Shown here in pieces: positions 1 to 8,607 of a stretch of DNA of 64,000 nucleotides. Position 1 is the first letter of the stretch. Every line of letters starts with the position of its first letter. The stretch is from Methylophilaceae bacterium (lineage in GTDB: Bacteria; Pseudomonadota; Gammaproteobacteria; Burkholderiales; Methylophilaceae). Made by a program: the position numbers and the translations under genes. The stretch is from NCBI GenBank assembly GCA_016778465.1, contig JADHPM010000002.1, positions 62,001 to 126,000 on the forward strand. The letters are read 5' to 3'. The notes below the pieces were generated by a model. It was given only the letters and a program-made list of their open reading frames with translations. It did not search any database and was not told the origin of the DNA.

Positions 1-1
1 T

Positions 2-145
2 AAGCCTTTCCAAAAGAGTATTGCCCAAGAGAAAATATTTACTCCAGAGATAAGTGCAATGAAATTACTCAAGGTTATAGAAAATGCTTCCCCTGAAGAC
101 ACCGGCTGCACTTTTGCATGGGATGGAAAATTTATAAAACCTTAG
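2..145 (+). CDS. Short-chain dehydrogenase/reductase, C-terminal end (cut by window edge)
   Basis: An open frame enters from the left edge and stops at TAG 143-145, giving the last 47 residues of a protein. The ending, with a TPE-like turn, a helix (KLLKVIENASPEDTG) and a final WDGKFIKP, resembles the C-terminus of CsgA/C-factor-type short-chain dehydrogenases, which usually end with a similar 'PEDSG..F.YDG' block. The Rossmann fold and the YxxxK catalytic motif would lie outside the window, so substrate cannot be judged. The next gene starts 10 nt downstream on the same strand and may be cotranscribed. The family call is inference from a short tail. Confidence 0.6.
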   Translation, partial: KPFQKSIAQEKIFTPEISAMKLLKVIENASPEDTGCTFAWDGKFIKP

Positions 146-155
146 GGTATTAACG

Positions 156-1307
156 ATGAATAATTTCGACCAGCCCATAGATAGAAGAAATACAGATTCG
201 ATTCGATGGAACCGTTATGGCAAAGATATTATTCCACTATGGGTTGCTGATATGGATTTTAGGTCACCTCCCTGTGTCGTCGAAGCGCTCCACAAAAGAG
301 TTGAGCATGGAGTTTATGGGTATACGCATGAGCCAAATGACTTAAAAGAGAAATTAGTTGATTACATTTACCAACAATTTAACTGGAAGATAAATAAAGA
401 TTGGATTGTATTTATTCCAAGTGTGGTATCAGGGCTTTATTCTGCTGCCAGTAATTTTGTGAAAAATGACGAGACTATTCTAGTGCCTAGACCCGTTTAC
501 CATCATTTGAGATGGGCACCCCAAAAGGCATTGCGTGATTTTTTCGAAATTGATCTTATCTGTGAAAACAATCGAATATATTTGAATGAGTCTTCTTTAT
601 TAAGCTATAAAAAAAAGAACGTTAAGCTTCTGATGTTTTGCAATCCTCACAATCCTGGGGGCACTGTTTACAGCAAAAAGGAACTTGAAGGCATTGCAAG
701 TTTTTGCGTCAAAAATAAAATTCTAATTTGTTCAGACGAGATACACGCAGGTATGGTTCTGGGTGATAAAAAACATATCCCGATTGCAAGCATCTCAAGC
801 GAAATCTCTAAACAAACAATCACCTTGATGTCACTTAATAAAACTTTCAATTTTCCAGGATTAGGGACTGCTTGGGCTATTTCAGAAAATAAGGATTTAA
901 GAGAGAGTATTAGTAAAGGTATCGGAACAATTATTCCAGATACACAAATTTTTGGATACATAACGACTCTTGCTGCGCTTGATAAAGGTGAGCCATGGCG
1001 AAAAGATTTATTAGATTATCTAGATAAAAACCGTAAATTGGTGCAAGAAAAAATCATACCTATTAAAGACTTGAAACTTTACACGACTGAAGCAAGCTAT
1101 CTTGCATGGATATCTTACGAAAAATTAAAAAATCTAGATCTATGTGAGCTATTTCTTCAATATGGTGTCGCAGTTCAACCAGGATCAATGTTTAATAAGG
1201 AAAAACACTTTCGCTTAAATTTCGCAACTCAAAGTAATATCTTAAATGAGGCATTGAATCGTATGGCTAAAGCAATAAAAATAGAAAAAAATAAAACCCC
1301 CCAATAA
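156..1307 (+). CDS. patB: PatB/MalY-type cystathionine beta-lyase (PLP-dependent C-S lyase)
   Basis: A 383-residue fold-type I PLP enzyme of the aminotransferase class I/II superfamily. The N-terminal WVADMDF (29-35) is typical of the PatB/MalY C-S lyases, which cleave cystathionine or cysteine conjugates to pyruvate, ammonia and a thiol. Other landmarks are CNPHNPGG (162-169), SDEIHAGM (193-200) with the Asp that holds the pyridine nitrogen, and SLNKTFNFPG (226-235) with Lys229 as the expected Schiff-base lysine. Length is normal for the family. It probably works in methionine/cysteine metabolism in the cytoplasm. It follows the SDR gene by 10 nt. An aminotransferase role is the main alternative; MalY-like regulation is not indicated. 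Confidence 0.85.
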   Translation: MNNFDQPIDRRNTDSIRWNRYGKDIIPLWVADMDFRSPPCVVEALHKRVEHGVYGYTHEPNDLKEKLVDYIYQQFNWKINKDWIVFIPSVVSGLYSAASNFVKNDETILVPRPVYHHLRWAPQKALRDFFEIDLICENNRIYLNESSLLSYKKKNVKLLMFCNPHNPGGTVYSKKELEGIASFCVKNKILICSDEIHAGMVLGDKKHIPIASISSEISKQTITLMSLNKTFNFPGLGTAWAISENKDLRESISKGIGTIIPDTQIFGYITTLAALDKGEPWRKDLLDYLDKNRKLVQEKIIPIKDLKLYTTEASYLAWISYEKLKNLDLCELFLQYGVAVQPGSMFNKEKHFRLNFATQSNILNEALNRMAKAIKIEKNKTPQ

Positions 1308-1319
1308 GCCATTGGAGAG
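1284..1319 (-). terminator. Rho-independent terminator of the small lipoprotein gene
   Basis: Read on the minus strand, CTCTCCAAT (1319-1311) pairs with ATTGGGGGG (1305-1297) around loop GGCTT, giving nine pairs with two G-T wobbles. A T-rich run (TTTTATTTTTTT) follows directly. It overlaps the last codons of the convergent patB-like gene. In the plus direction the stem has mismatches, so it should act mainly on the minus strand. Confidence 0.6.
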
Positions 1320-1330
1320 TTTTATTTGTG

Positions 1331-1558
1331 TTACTTAATCTCTGGACTTAGCTCTAAGTCTGCACCGCCATCTTCAGCTGATGGATTAAATCCACCATTT
1401 CCTCCAATCAAGAGTGCATCAGTAGAATGAAAAGCTTTTTCCTCAGTAGGAGCCGCTTCATTAGCTGCTGTTGCTTCATCTGCGGCCGAATCTATTGAAG
1501 AGTTATTGCATGCGAAAAGAAACGTTGTTGCAAGAAAGATAAAAAATAGTCTAAGCAT
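1331..1558 (-). CDS. Small lipoprotein of unknown function
   Basis: A 75-residue product. The ATG at 1558 is chosen because GGGAG sits about seven bases upstream; a longer reading frame exists but has no comparable ribosome site. The N-terminus is a lipoprotein signal with lipobox LFAC and lipidated Cys at residue 17. The mature part is Ala/Glu-rich and then Gly/Asp-rich (IGGNGG, EDGGADLEL), low in complexity and acidic. I recognise no family. It is predicted to be anchored in the inner or outer membrane facing the periplasm. It follows the SOUL-family gene by about 110 nt and is followed by a hairpin terminator. Confidence 0.7.
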   Translation of the reverse strand: MLRLFFIFLATTFLFACNNSSIDSAADEATAANEAAPTEEKAFHSTDALLIGGNGGFNPSAEDGGADLELSPEIK

Positions 1559-1669
1559 AAGTACTCCCTTTTTTAAAAAAACTAGATTAAATAATTTAAC
1601 CTGTAAAAATAGTAACATTACTATGATTTTTTTCAACAGCCTTAAAATGTAGGGGAAGAAATATTAAAT

Positions 1670-2281
1670 TTATTTTATTTTTAAAAGTAACTCATTTCTG
1701 CGAAAGAAGGGTAAAGTCCATGGGGGATTATATCTTGCGATTTGTACATTACCATCCACGATAAAATTATTTTCCTCTACGTAATTTTTTAATAATGTAA
1801 TTTTTTCTTCAAAACTTGATTCTCTGACTAATCCGGAAAAAACAATCACGGCATACTTTTCTATTTCAAGAGCAATTATTTTTACATCTGCATTATTTGG
1901 TTTTGGTAAAGTATCAAGCGAATATTCCGAAGGCATAACAAAAGAAATTAACCATTTATGTTTATCTTTTTCCGAGATCACGGGAGCAGTCATTTCAATT
2001 TCTTTATTTTTAATAGAGCTTATTACGGGAGCAGTCATTTCAATTTTATCTGATTGAAGACTAGGATTTGTGTTGTTGCCAAAGATAAAGTCAGCTAGCA
2101 ACTTAAACCCTCTACTAGTTGCATCCTGATATGAGCCTTCTACTTCTACTTGTGCAATAATTTTTTTCGCATACTCTCTAACTTCAAAAGGACCATCCTT
2201 TTTTACTAAAGTAAATTTTGGTTCTTCAGTTGCCATAGCGGTTATTGAAAATAAAATTAAAAATAAAAAGTTAAGTCGCAT
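1670..2281 (-). CDS. SOUL-family heme-binding-like protein, secreted
   Basis: A 203-residue protein with a cleavable-looking signal peptide (about residues 1-17, ending AMA). The mature part matches the SOUL/HBP family: FEVREY near residues 32-37, the TSRGF block, KIEMTAPV, and a late YNPPWT segment. Family members bind heme or tetrapyrroles, though many bacterial ones are uncharacterised. The sequence IEMTAPVIS occurs twice, 15 residues apart, and the DNA shows the same unit at 1980-2001 and 2025-2046, so this is an in-frame 45-nt duplication or an ancestral family repeat. A ribosome site AAGGGC precedes the ATG. It lies downstream of actP with a 95-nt gap that may hold its own promoter. Confidence 0.8.
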   Translation of the reverse strand: MRLNFLFLILFSITAMATEEPKFTLVKKDGPFEVREYAKKIIAQVEVEGSYQDATSRGFKLLADFIFGNNTNPSLQSDKIEMTAPVISSIKNKEIEMTAPVISEKDKHKWLISFVMPSEYSLDTLPKPNNADVKIIALEIEKYAVIVFSGLVRESSFEEKITLLKNYVEENNFIVDGNVQIARYNPPWTLPFFRRNELLLKIK

Positions 2282-2376
2282 TTATAAAGCCCTTATATTC
2301 TTTTTAAATAGGCTTCCAAAAAATGAGCCGATAACTAATCTAAAAACAAATAACCTCAATATTAAAGAGACCTTAA

Positions 2377-3957
2377 TTAATGACTCGATCCTTTTTCAAT
2401 CCCAACCCCAGTTTGTGATCTAAAATATTGGTTTTTAAATAGTAGTTTTTCTTTTTGTGCCTGTTTTGATTTATCAGTAATGGAAAATACCCAGATACCA
2501 ATAAAGGTAATTAGCATAGAAAATAAAGCAGGATACTTATAGGGAAAAAGAGGCGAGCTGTTTTTTAATATATCTACCCATACCACTGGCCCAATAACTA
2601 CTAAAATAATTGCTGTTATTAGGCCTGCAGTCCCACCGATAATCGCACCTTTGGTGGTTAAATTTTTCCAATAAATTGATAACAACAAAATAGGGAAATT
2701 TGTGCTGGCTGCTATTGCAAAAGCTAAACCCACCATAAATGCTACATTTTGTTTCTCAAAAATTATGCCTAGAAAAATTGCTAATAAACCCAAAGCAACC
2801 GTAGCATATTTAGAGATCCTCATTTCTTTCTCTTCCGTGACTGATTTACCAAGAGCATTAGAATACAAATCATGTGATATTGCTGACGCCCCAGCAAGTG
2901 TAAGGCCTGATACAACTGCTAGGATCGTAGCAAATGCAACGGCGGATATGAAACCTAATAATAAATCTCCTCCTACCGCGTGTGATAGGTGAATGGCGGC
3001 CATATTATTATTACCAATGAGGGTCTTACCATCAGGTTGCAGATATTGAGGATCATTAAGAACAAGCACAATTGCACCAAAACCAATTATAAAAGTAAGT
3101 ATATAGAAGTAGCCGATAAATCCAGTAGCATAGACGACAGATTTTCGGGCTTCAACAGCATCCTTTACGGTAAAGAATCTCATAAGGATATGAGGTAATC
3201 CAGCAGTACCGAACATTAAGGCTAATCCCAAAGATATTGCTGAAATTGGATCAGAAATTAATCCCCCTGGTGCCAAGATCGCATCTAATTTTGGATGTGA
3301 GTCTACCGCTTTTGCAAAAAAATCGTTAAAGCTAAAATCAAACTGAGCTAATACCAAAAGAGCAATGACAGTTGCTCCTGAGAGAAGTAAGATAGCCTTG
3401 ATAATCTGAACCCAAGTAGTAGCTAACATGCCACCAAATGTAACGTATAAAATCATTAAACTACCAACTATCATAACAGCTGAAGCATAAGATAAACCGA
3501 AAAGTAACTCTATAAGCTTACCTGCCCCAACCATTTGAGCAATCAAATAAAGTATGACAGTAAAAAGAGAGCCTAGGGATGCTAGTGTCCGGATAGGCTT
3601 TTGTTTTAAGCGAAAGGAAGCAACATCTGCAAAGGTGTATTTGCCTAGATTTCTGAGTGGCTCAGCAATTAATAATAGAATAATTGGCCAGCCAACTAAA
3701 AATCCGATGGAGTATATCAAGCCATCAAATCCTGTTAAAAAAACCAAACCTGATATTCCCAAAAAAGATGCTGCTGACATAAAATCACCTGAAATTGCTA
3801 AGCCATTTTGTAAGCCAGAAATGTTTCCTCCAGCGGTATAAAATCCACTTGCAGTTTTTGATTTATTCGAGGCCCAATAGGTAATCATAAGTGTTAAAAC
3901 AACGAATGCTGTAAACATTATGATGGCAGTAGTATTTGTGCTTGATTCTATTTGCAT
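2377..3957 (-). CDS. actP: Sodium:solute symporter, acetate permease ActP type
   Basis: A 526-residue polytopic protein of the sodium/solute symporter family. The N-terminal '[20 protein letters not shown]' stretch and '[12 protein letters not shown]' are hallmarks of ActP-type acetate/glycolate permeases. About thirteen hydrophobic segments are visible. It starts directly after the stop of the DUF485 gene with no gap, the standard yjcH-actP pairing. It is the last gene of a contiguous minus-strand run that includes a PQQ dehydrogenase, so the carboxylate taken up might be related to what the dehydrogenase produces (inference). Specificity for acetate, glycolate or another short acid cannot be read from the sequence. 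Confidence 0.9.
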   Translation of the reverse strand: MQIESSTNTTAIIMFTAFVVLTLMITYWASNKSKTASGFYTAGGNISGLQNGLAISGDFMSAASFLGISGLVFLTGFDGLIYSIGFLVGWPIILLLIAEPLRNLGKYTFADVASFRLKQKPIRTLASLGSLFTVILYLIAQMVGAGKLIELLFGLSYASAVMIVGSLMILYVTFGGMLATTWVQIIKAILLLSGATVIALLVLAQFDFSFNDFFAKAVDSHPKLDAILAPGGLISDPISAISLGLALMFGTAGLPHILMRFFTVKDAVEARKSVVYATGFIGYFYILTFIIGFGAIVLVLNDPQYLQPDGKTLIGNNNMAAIHLSHAVGGDLLLGFISAVAFATILAVVSGLTLAGASAISHDLYSNALGKSVTEEKEMRISKYATVALGLLAIFLGIIFEKQNVAFMVGLAFAIAASTNFPILLLSIYWKNLTTKGAIIGGTAGLITAIILVVIGPVVWVDILKNSSPLFPYKYPALFSMLITFIGIWVFSITDKSKQAQKEKLLFKNQYFRSQTGVGIEKGSSH

Positions 3958-4239
3958 TTATTTGAATTGCTTATGAATATTTTTTATAAGGGGTTCGAGG
4001 GTTTTGTTTGCAAGATAAACATAAAAAAGTGTAACAATAAATATGAGTAAAATTAAAAGAAACCCGAAAACAATTCCTATTGAGTAAAAGGTATTGGCGA
4101 TTAATTGCCCAAAAAAATTTGGGTTAAATGCAATAACAGAGATAAAAGAGAAATAAGAGAAAATAATTATAGTCAACAGGCGCGAGACAATTTTTTTTCT
4201 TTCACTTAATAATAAATCATAGTCTTTACTATTTTTCAT
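3958..4239 (-). CDS. yjcH: DUF485 membrane protein, partner of ActP (YjcH-like)
   Basis: A 93-residue protein with two transmembrane helices (about residues 19-40 and 52-75). An N-terminal charged segment with SERKKIVSRL and a 'YLANKTLEP' tail fit the DUF485 family. These proteins are found almost always just upstream of ActP, as here, and are thought to help permease assembly or function. The ATG overlaps the stop of the PQQ dehydrogenase gene by 4 nt (ATGA), and the stop abuts the actP start, so translation is probably coupled. Confidence 0.88.
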   Translation of the reverse strand: MKNSKDYDLLLSERKKIVSRLLTIIIFSYFSFISVIAFNPNFFGQLIANTFYSIGIVFGFLLILLIFIVTLFYVYLANKTLEPLIKNIHKQFK

Positions 4240-5978
4240 TCGTCATTCAGAGTGTATACGTTTATAAAATCACCTTGTTTGAAACCAAAGATTTTATTTC
4301 CGCCAGCAACAACTGCAATATATTGCCTGCCATCAATCATATATGAGATTGCGGGTGCATTGACACCTGCATTGGTGTTATGTGCCCACAATAACTCACC
4401 ATTACTGGCATTAAATGCATTAAAGCTACCGTTACCTTCCCCAACAAAAACTAAATTCCCTTTTGTAGCAAGCGTCCCTCCCACCAGTGGGTCTTCAGTA
4501 TCATGTTGCCACAAAATTGTTCCACTCGAGAGATCGATTGCTGAGAGAATACCCCATTGATCTTCGTCCGCAGGCTCAGATGACACATATTTTTGAGGGG
4601 TATCTATCGTATACTTTTCATGCAACGTATATTTAATGGGGGCATGAATTCCCGACACAAAAGCGATATGTCGATCAACATTTAGACTGACAGGGGACCA
4701 GTTTGAACCTCCTAAAATTCCAGGATAAATAATGGTTCCTTCCGGGGTAGCTTCAGTAAACATACTTTGTTGTGGCACAAAAGGATCTGATTTTAGAATT
4801 AGCTTACCCGTATTGCGGTGATGAATATAGAACCACCCTGTCTTTCCAGCTTGGCCAACGGCGGGAACAATTTTACCATCGACAATGGTATGAAATAAAA
4901 CAGGTGGGCTAGCAACATCATAACCCCATAAGTCATGAGGAACCTGTTGATAATGCCATTTTAATTTTCCAGTATTTGCATCGAGTGCAACCAGTGAAAC
5001 CGTGTAAAGGTTATCACCAGGCCTAGTTTCGCCACTCATTTGTGGTGAGGGATTTCCCGTGCCAAAGAATAGGGTGTGAGTATCACTATCAATTGCAGGG
5101 GTAGTCCAAGCTGAGCCTCCTCCGAACTTTGCGGCATTGGGGTATTTTGTTAGATTCTCTTTTTCATAAAGTAGATCGCGATTGAGAACTTCACCATCTT
5201 TGGTATAGTTGCTCATTTCGCCCTCCCAGCTTTTCTCAGCGATTGTGTTAAATTTCCATATTTGTTGCCCAGAATAAATATCATATGCGGCTAAAAAACC
5301 TGACCTACCATACTCACCACTAATGCCAACTACAGCATTTAGTGATTCGTCCTCAGCATTATCTAGATGCAAACCATACCCCACACCAGTTATACCAATA
5401 ATGACTTTATTTTCATAGACGACGGGTGCCATATTTATACTAACACCAGTGCCGCCACTCATTTTTTTTTGTCTGTTGGGATCATCAAGAGCTAAATTTT
5501 CTGTGGATTCAATCACACCAAGCTCATCAACAACACTTATATCCCAAAGCTTTTCTCCTGTTTTTAAATTTAATGATATGAGTCTTGCATCAACGGTTCC
5601 CATAAATAATTGTTGATCATAGACTGCAACACCCCGATTGGCAGGACCACAACACATAGGCTTTTCTTTATTTCGATCATGCTCATAACGCCATATTTCT
5701 TTTCCAGTTTTTGCATCAATTGCAATTACATGGTTAAAAGGAAGTGACACATACATCACACCATTTTTAATAATTGGTGTTGCCTGAAATGTTCCTCTGA
5801 TACCAGTTCGGTATTGCCATGCAAGTTTTAGTTGACCAATATTTTCAGTATTAATTTGATCAAGTCTTGAATAGCGTTGATTGGTTAAATCGTTGCCAAA
5901 ACTTGACCACTCAACATCCTGTTTTTGGCACCCATTTAACATTAATACAGATAAAAAAATTAGATTAATGAATTTCAT
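4236..5978 (-). CDS. PQQ-dependent dehydrogenase, lipoprotein type
   Basis: A 580-residue quinoprotein beta-propeller. The signal ends in lipobox LNGC with lipidated Cys17, so it should be membrane-anchored in the periplasm. Repeated 'tryptophan-docking' blades such as DAKTGKEIWRYE and DANTGKLKWHY are clear. Vicinal Cys109-Cys110 match the PQQ-capping disulfide of methanol/ethanol dehydrogenases. Glu222 (SGEYG) and Asn309 (GTGNPSP) match metal ligands of MxaF/XoxF. The region equivalent to the catalytic HDEWD motif reads HDLWGYD (348-354): glycine replaces the usual catalytic Asp, while Asp354 lies two residues on. No cytochrome or small-subunit gene is adjacent. It is therefore a PQQ alcohol or aldehyde dehydrogenase of an unassigned branch rather than MxaF or XoxF. 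The gene abuts the radical SAM gene and overlaps the DUF485 gene. Confidence 0.88.
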   Translation of the reverse strand: MKFINLIFLSVLMLNGCQKQDVEWSSFGNDLTNQRYSRLDQINTENIGQLKLAWQYRTGIRGTFQATPIIKNGVMYVSLPFNHVIAIDAKTGKEIWRYEHDRNKEKPMCCGPANRGVAVYDQQLFMGTVDARLISLNLKTGEKLWDISVVDELGVIESTENLALDDPNRQKKMSGGTGVSINMAPVVYENKVIIGITGVGYGLHLDNAEDESLNAVVGISGEYGRSGFLAAYDIYSGQQIWKFNTIAEKSWEGEMSNYTKDGEVLNRDLLYEKENLTKYPNAAKFGGGSAWTTPAIDSDTHTLFFGTGNPSPQMSGETRPGDNLYTVSLVALDANTGKLKWHYQQVPHDLWGYDVASPPVLFHTIVDGKIVPAVGQAGKTGWFYIHHRNTGKLILKSDPFVPQQSMFTEATPEGTIIYPGILGGSNWSPVSLNVDRHIAFVSGIHAPIKYTLHEKYTIDTPQKYVSSEPADEDQWGILSAIDLSSGTILWQHDTEDPLVGGTLATKGNLVFVGEGNGSFNAFNASNGELLWAHNTNAGVNAPAISYMIDGRQYIAVVAGGNKIFGFKQGDFINVYTLNDE

Positions 5979-6809
5979 TTAACTAAATGTAAAAATTGGT
6001 ATGGAAAGTTTATCCATTTTATCAGCAATATGGATCATTTCTTTATCACTGAGTCTCTCTAGGCTATAAAGTGTTTTCTGCTCGGTGGGCCTTGCCAGGC
6101 TATATAGATGAATACTATTTATTTTCTTTTCATAGGGCTTTAGAAGGCTCACATATTCACAAATTTCACTTTCTTGAGGAAGTTGCCCATTTATTTTCGT
6201 CAGACAAGTTTGAATGACTGTTGAAGAAACGGATAATGCGGACTCGAGATTTTTTCTGATTTGGTTTTGGGTTAAATTAACTTGATTTAATTGCTGAATA
6301 GTCAAAGTATTTGCAGAATCAATCTTAAACCATATTTCTTTTTCTAATGGCATTTCTTGCCATGCATCTTGCACTTCTTTTTCAGATAAATAGCTACCGT
6401 TAGTGATCAATCTAATTTTAATGTCTGTAGGACATTTACATGCAGTAAATTCCTCCTCAATGATTCTTAAAACACTTTTAAATTCTTTACAAGCGGTTGG
6501 CTCACCATTTCCAGAGAGAGCAATATCTTTAAACCTGGTACCAGGGTCAGTATGTTTCTCTATGAAATCTCCTTCAACTAAATTCTTGAGCCAATCTTGT
6601 AATTCAACCCGAAGAAGATTTAGATCAATAGGGTCAGGTTTCCCCCGTGTTAGATTTGGAACCTCACAATAGATACATTGCCAATTGCATGCATTATTAG
6701 TATTTAAATTGATCCCAAGGGACAGCCCCCCGGCTCTTCTGGAAACTACCGGGTATACATAGCGAGTCTTAAAGATATCGCGATTGTGGTTTGTAACAAC
6801 GAGTTTCAT
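5979..6809 (-). CDS. Radical SAM protein of unknown substrate
   Basis: A 276-residue radical SAM enzyme. The cluster motif CNWQCIYC (Cys41, Cys45, Cys48) binds the 4Fe-4S cluster that cleaves S-adenosylmethionine. LSGNGEPTACKEF further on is the glycine-rich SAM-contacting motif, and RLITNGS fits the next barrel strand. The overall plan resembles COG0731-type 'wyosine-like' radical SAM proteins, which lack the extra auxiliary-cluster cysteines of SPASM enzymes. The stop abuts the start of the PQQ dehydrogenase gene, and the upstream GH13 gene ends 28 nt away. A role in maturation of a neighbour is possible but not shown. Confidence 0.8.
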   Translation of the reverse strand: MKLVVTNHNRDIFKTRYVYPVVSRRAGGLSLGINLNTNNACNWQCIYCEVPNLTRGKPDPIDLNLLRVELQDWLKNLVEGDFIEKHTDPGTRFKDIALSGNGEPTACKEFKSVLRIIEEEFTACKCPTDIKIRLITNGSYLSEKEVQDAWQEMPLEKEIWFKIDSANTLTIQQLNQVNLTQNQIRKNLESALSVSSTVIQTCLTKINGQLPQESEICEYVSLLKPYEKKINSIHLYSLARPTEQKTLYSLERLSDKEMIHIADKMDKLSIPIFTFS

Positions 6810-6837
6810 AATAAATAAATTCCCTTATCATGATACG

Positions 6838-8607
6838 TCATTTATTTGATAGCCACATTGATTGATAGGGTTTTAATTTTATTTCTTGGTACAAATTTTT
6901 TAGTGATTTTCCTGATACAAGGTCATACCAAGAGTCAGTTTCTATCATATTTAATGAGGATGGGTTAAACGTTACAATTTTGTTTGAAATATTATGAATG
7001 CTAAATATACTTTGTTCACGATCCAAGCTCTGCCGCCATAGACCAAAGATTGATTCATTGATTTCTAAGGTGAACTGCGTCGCATTGGGATGGAACGCCC
7101 TTTGTTTTTTTCTAACTTCAATTAGTCGTAATAACTCAAAAAAAATTTTCTTATGATGCGTTCTTGTATTCAATTTTTTTTCAAGATCGTCCACTGACCA
7201 CTGATGTCTATTAATAGAGCGGTTTTGTGATGTATGAAGTAGTTTTTTATAATCATTTTTAGTTGCCAGTAAGCTGTGGATATAGAATGCAGGAATTCCC
7301 TCCATTGCTAACATAATTGTGTGAGCACAAATAAATCTTTGATTTTGCATGCGATCGAGCCCATCTTGAATATGATATTTAAAAGCATCAAACAAACTTA
7401 TATTTATCTCATAGGCTTCACTAATATGACCTCTGGTTCGATAAGAAATTTTTCCGTTAGCTTTTGTGGCGTTTAAAACTAATGCATCAATTTCAGACTT
7501 CTCCAGAATATTTTCTACTGACCTTAGCCCAATACCGTCATGACTGGCAAGAAAGTTAAAGTAGGTGGTTCCAAACATGGCAGGAGGCATCCGCATAAGC
7601 CATTGTTTTAATTTTTGGCTACTATTATTTAATAAGCTATGCATTATGAGTGGGGGTAGTGCAAAGTTATAAACCAGATGTGCCTCATTACGATTACCAA
7701 AATAAGAGAGATTTTCTCGGTTAGGGATATTTGTTTCAGTAATTAAATAGGCTTTATTGGAATAATGATCAATTAATGTTCGGATTAGCCTGACAAATTC
7801 ATGTGTTTCAGTTAGGTTTATACAATTGGTTTTGAGATCTTTCCAAAGAAATGCGATGGCATCCAGTCGCAATATTTCAGCTCCTTTATCAAGGTAACTT
7901 TTAATAATTTTTAGCATCTCTATCATTACTTCAGGATTTTGATAGTTTAGGTCTGGTTGATCTGGACCAAAAGTACACCATACATATTTTTTGCCACTGG
8001 CTGTATTAAATTCTTGTAATAAAGCCGTGGTTCGTGGCCTGGTAACTTTTTTGGTATTAGTTTTTTTTGGTAATTCTAAAAAGAAATTCATTCCTGGTTT
8101 TTGATTATTTTTGAATTGTTCAAACCATTGACTTCTAGATGAACAGTGATTGATGACAACATCTGTCATTAATTTATATTTTTTTGCTATACGCTCAATA
8201 TCATCCCAAGAACCAAAACCATCATTAACTTTTGTAAAATCAATAACTGCAAATCCATCATCTGAGCTGTAAGGAAAGAATGGTAATATATGAACAGAGT
8301 TTATTATTTTTTTAATATACTTAGAAAGAAAATCTTTTAAGTTTTTTAGTGGAGCTTTTTTTTGATTAATGAACGTGTTTGCATAAGTTATTAAGATAAC
8401 ATCCTCTTGGCTCCACTTTGTATCCATAGGGTTCGGTTGAATAGGATTTTGTTTTTCAAAAAAAATGTCAAAAATTATTTGACTTAACTTATGGTTTTTT
8501 TTGTTTTTATAAATTTGGTCAAGGTGATACCTGATTTTTAATTTAAGTAGCTGGCTTGCTTTTTTTTCCTGCATAAGACTATCTTGTGTGTTCTTCCATA
8601 TCATCAC
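6838..8607 (-). CDS. GH13_18 sucrose-phosphorylase-like enzyme, probable glucosylglycerate phosphorylase
   Basis: A 589-residue alpha-amylase-superfamily enzyme. The expected triad is visible: nucleophile Asp249 in RLDAIAFLWK, acid/base Glu291 in ITETNIP, and Asp357 in ASHDGIGLR. The HILPFFPYSSDDGF block (106-119) is characteristic of the sucrose phosphorylase subfamily GH13_18. Members phosphorolyse sucrose, sucrose-6-phosphate, glucosylglycerol or glucosylglycerate. Because the two upstream genes look like glucosylglycerate synthesis genes, glucosylglycerate phosphorylase is the favoured role; this is inference from context. The N-terminus overlaps the upstream synthase gene by 29 nt. A start a few codons later (Met12) would remove most of the overlap. 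Confidence 0.8.
   Translation of the reverse strand: MMIWKNTQDSLMQEKKASQLLKLKIRYHLDQIYKNKKNHKLSQIIFDIFFEKQNPIQPNPMDTKWSQEDVILITYANTFINQKKAPLKNLKDFLSKYIKKIINSVHILPFFPYSSDDGFAVIDFTKVNDGFGSWDDIERIAKKYKLMTDVVINHCSSRSQWFEQFKNNQKPGMNFFLELPKKTNTKKVTRPRTTALLQEFNTASGKKYVWCTFGPDQPDLNYQNPEVMIEMLKIIKSYLDKGAEILRLDAIAFLWKDLKTNCINLTETHEFVRLIRTLIDHYSNKAYLITETNIPNRENLSYFGNRNEAHLVYNFALPPLIMHSLLNNSSQKLKQWLMRMPPAMFGTTYFNFLASHDGIGLRSVENILEKSEIDALVLNATKANGKISYRTRGHISEAYEINISLFDAFKYHIQDGLDRMQNQRFICAHTIMLAMEGIPAFYIHSLLATKNDYKKLLHTSQNRSINRHQWSVDDLEKKLNTRTHHKKIFFELLRLIEVRKKQRAFHPNATQFTLEINESIFGLWRQSLDREQSIFSIHNISNKIVTFNPSSLNMIETDSWYDLVSGKSLKNLYQEIKLKPYQSMWLSNK

Noticed and set aside
4236-5978. Assignment of the quinoprotein as methanol dehydrogenase MxaF or XoxF
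   Set aside because: The active-site block reads HDLWGYD rather than HDEWDYA or HDEWDYD, the protein is a lipoprotein, and no cytochrome cL, MxaI or MxaJ gene is nearby.
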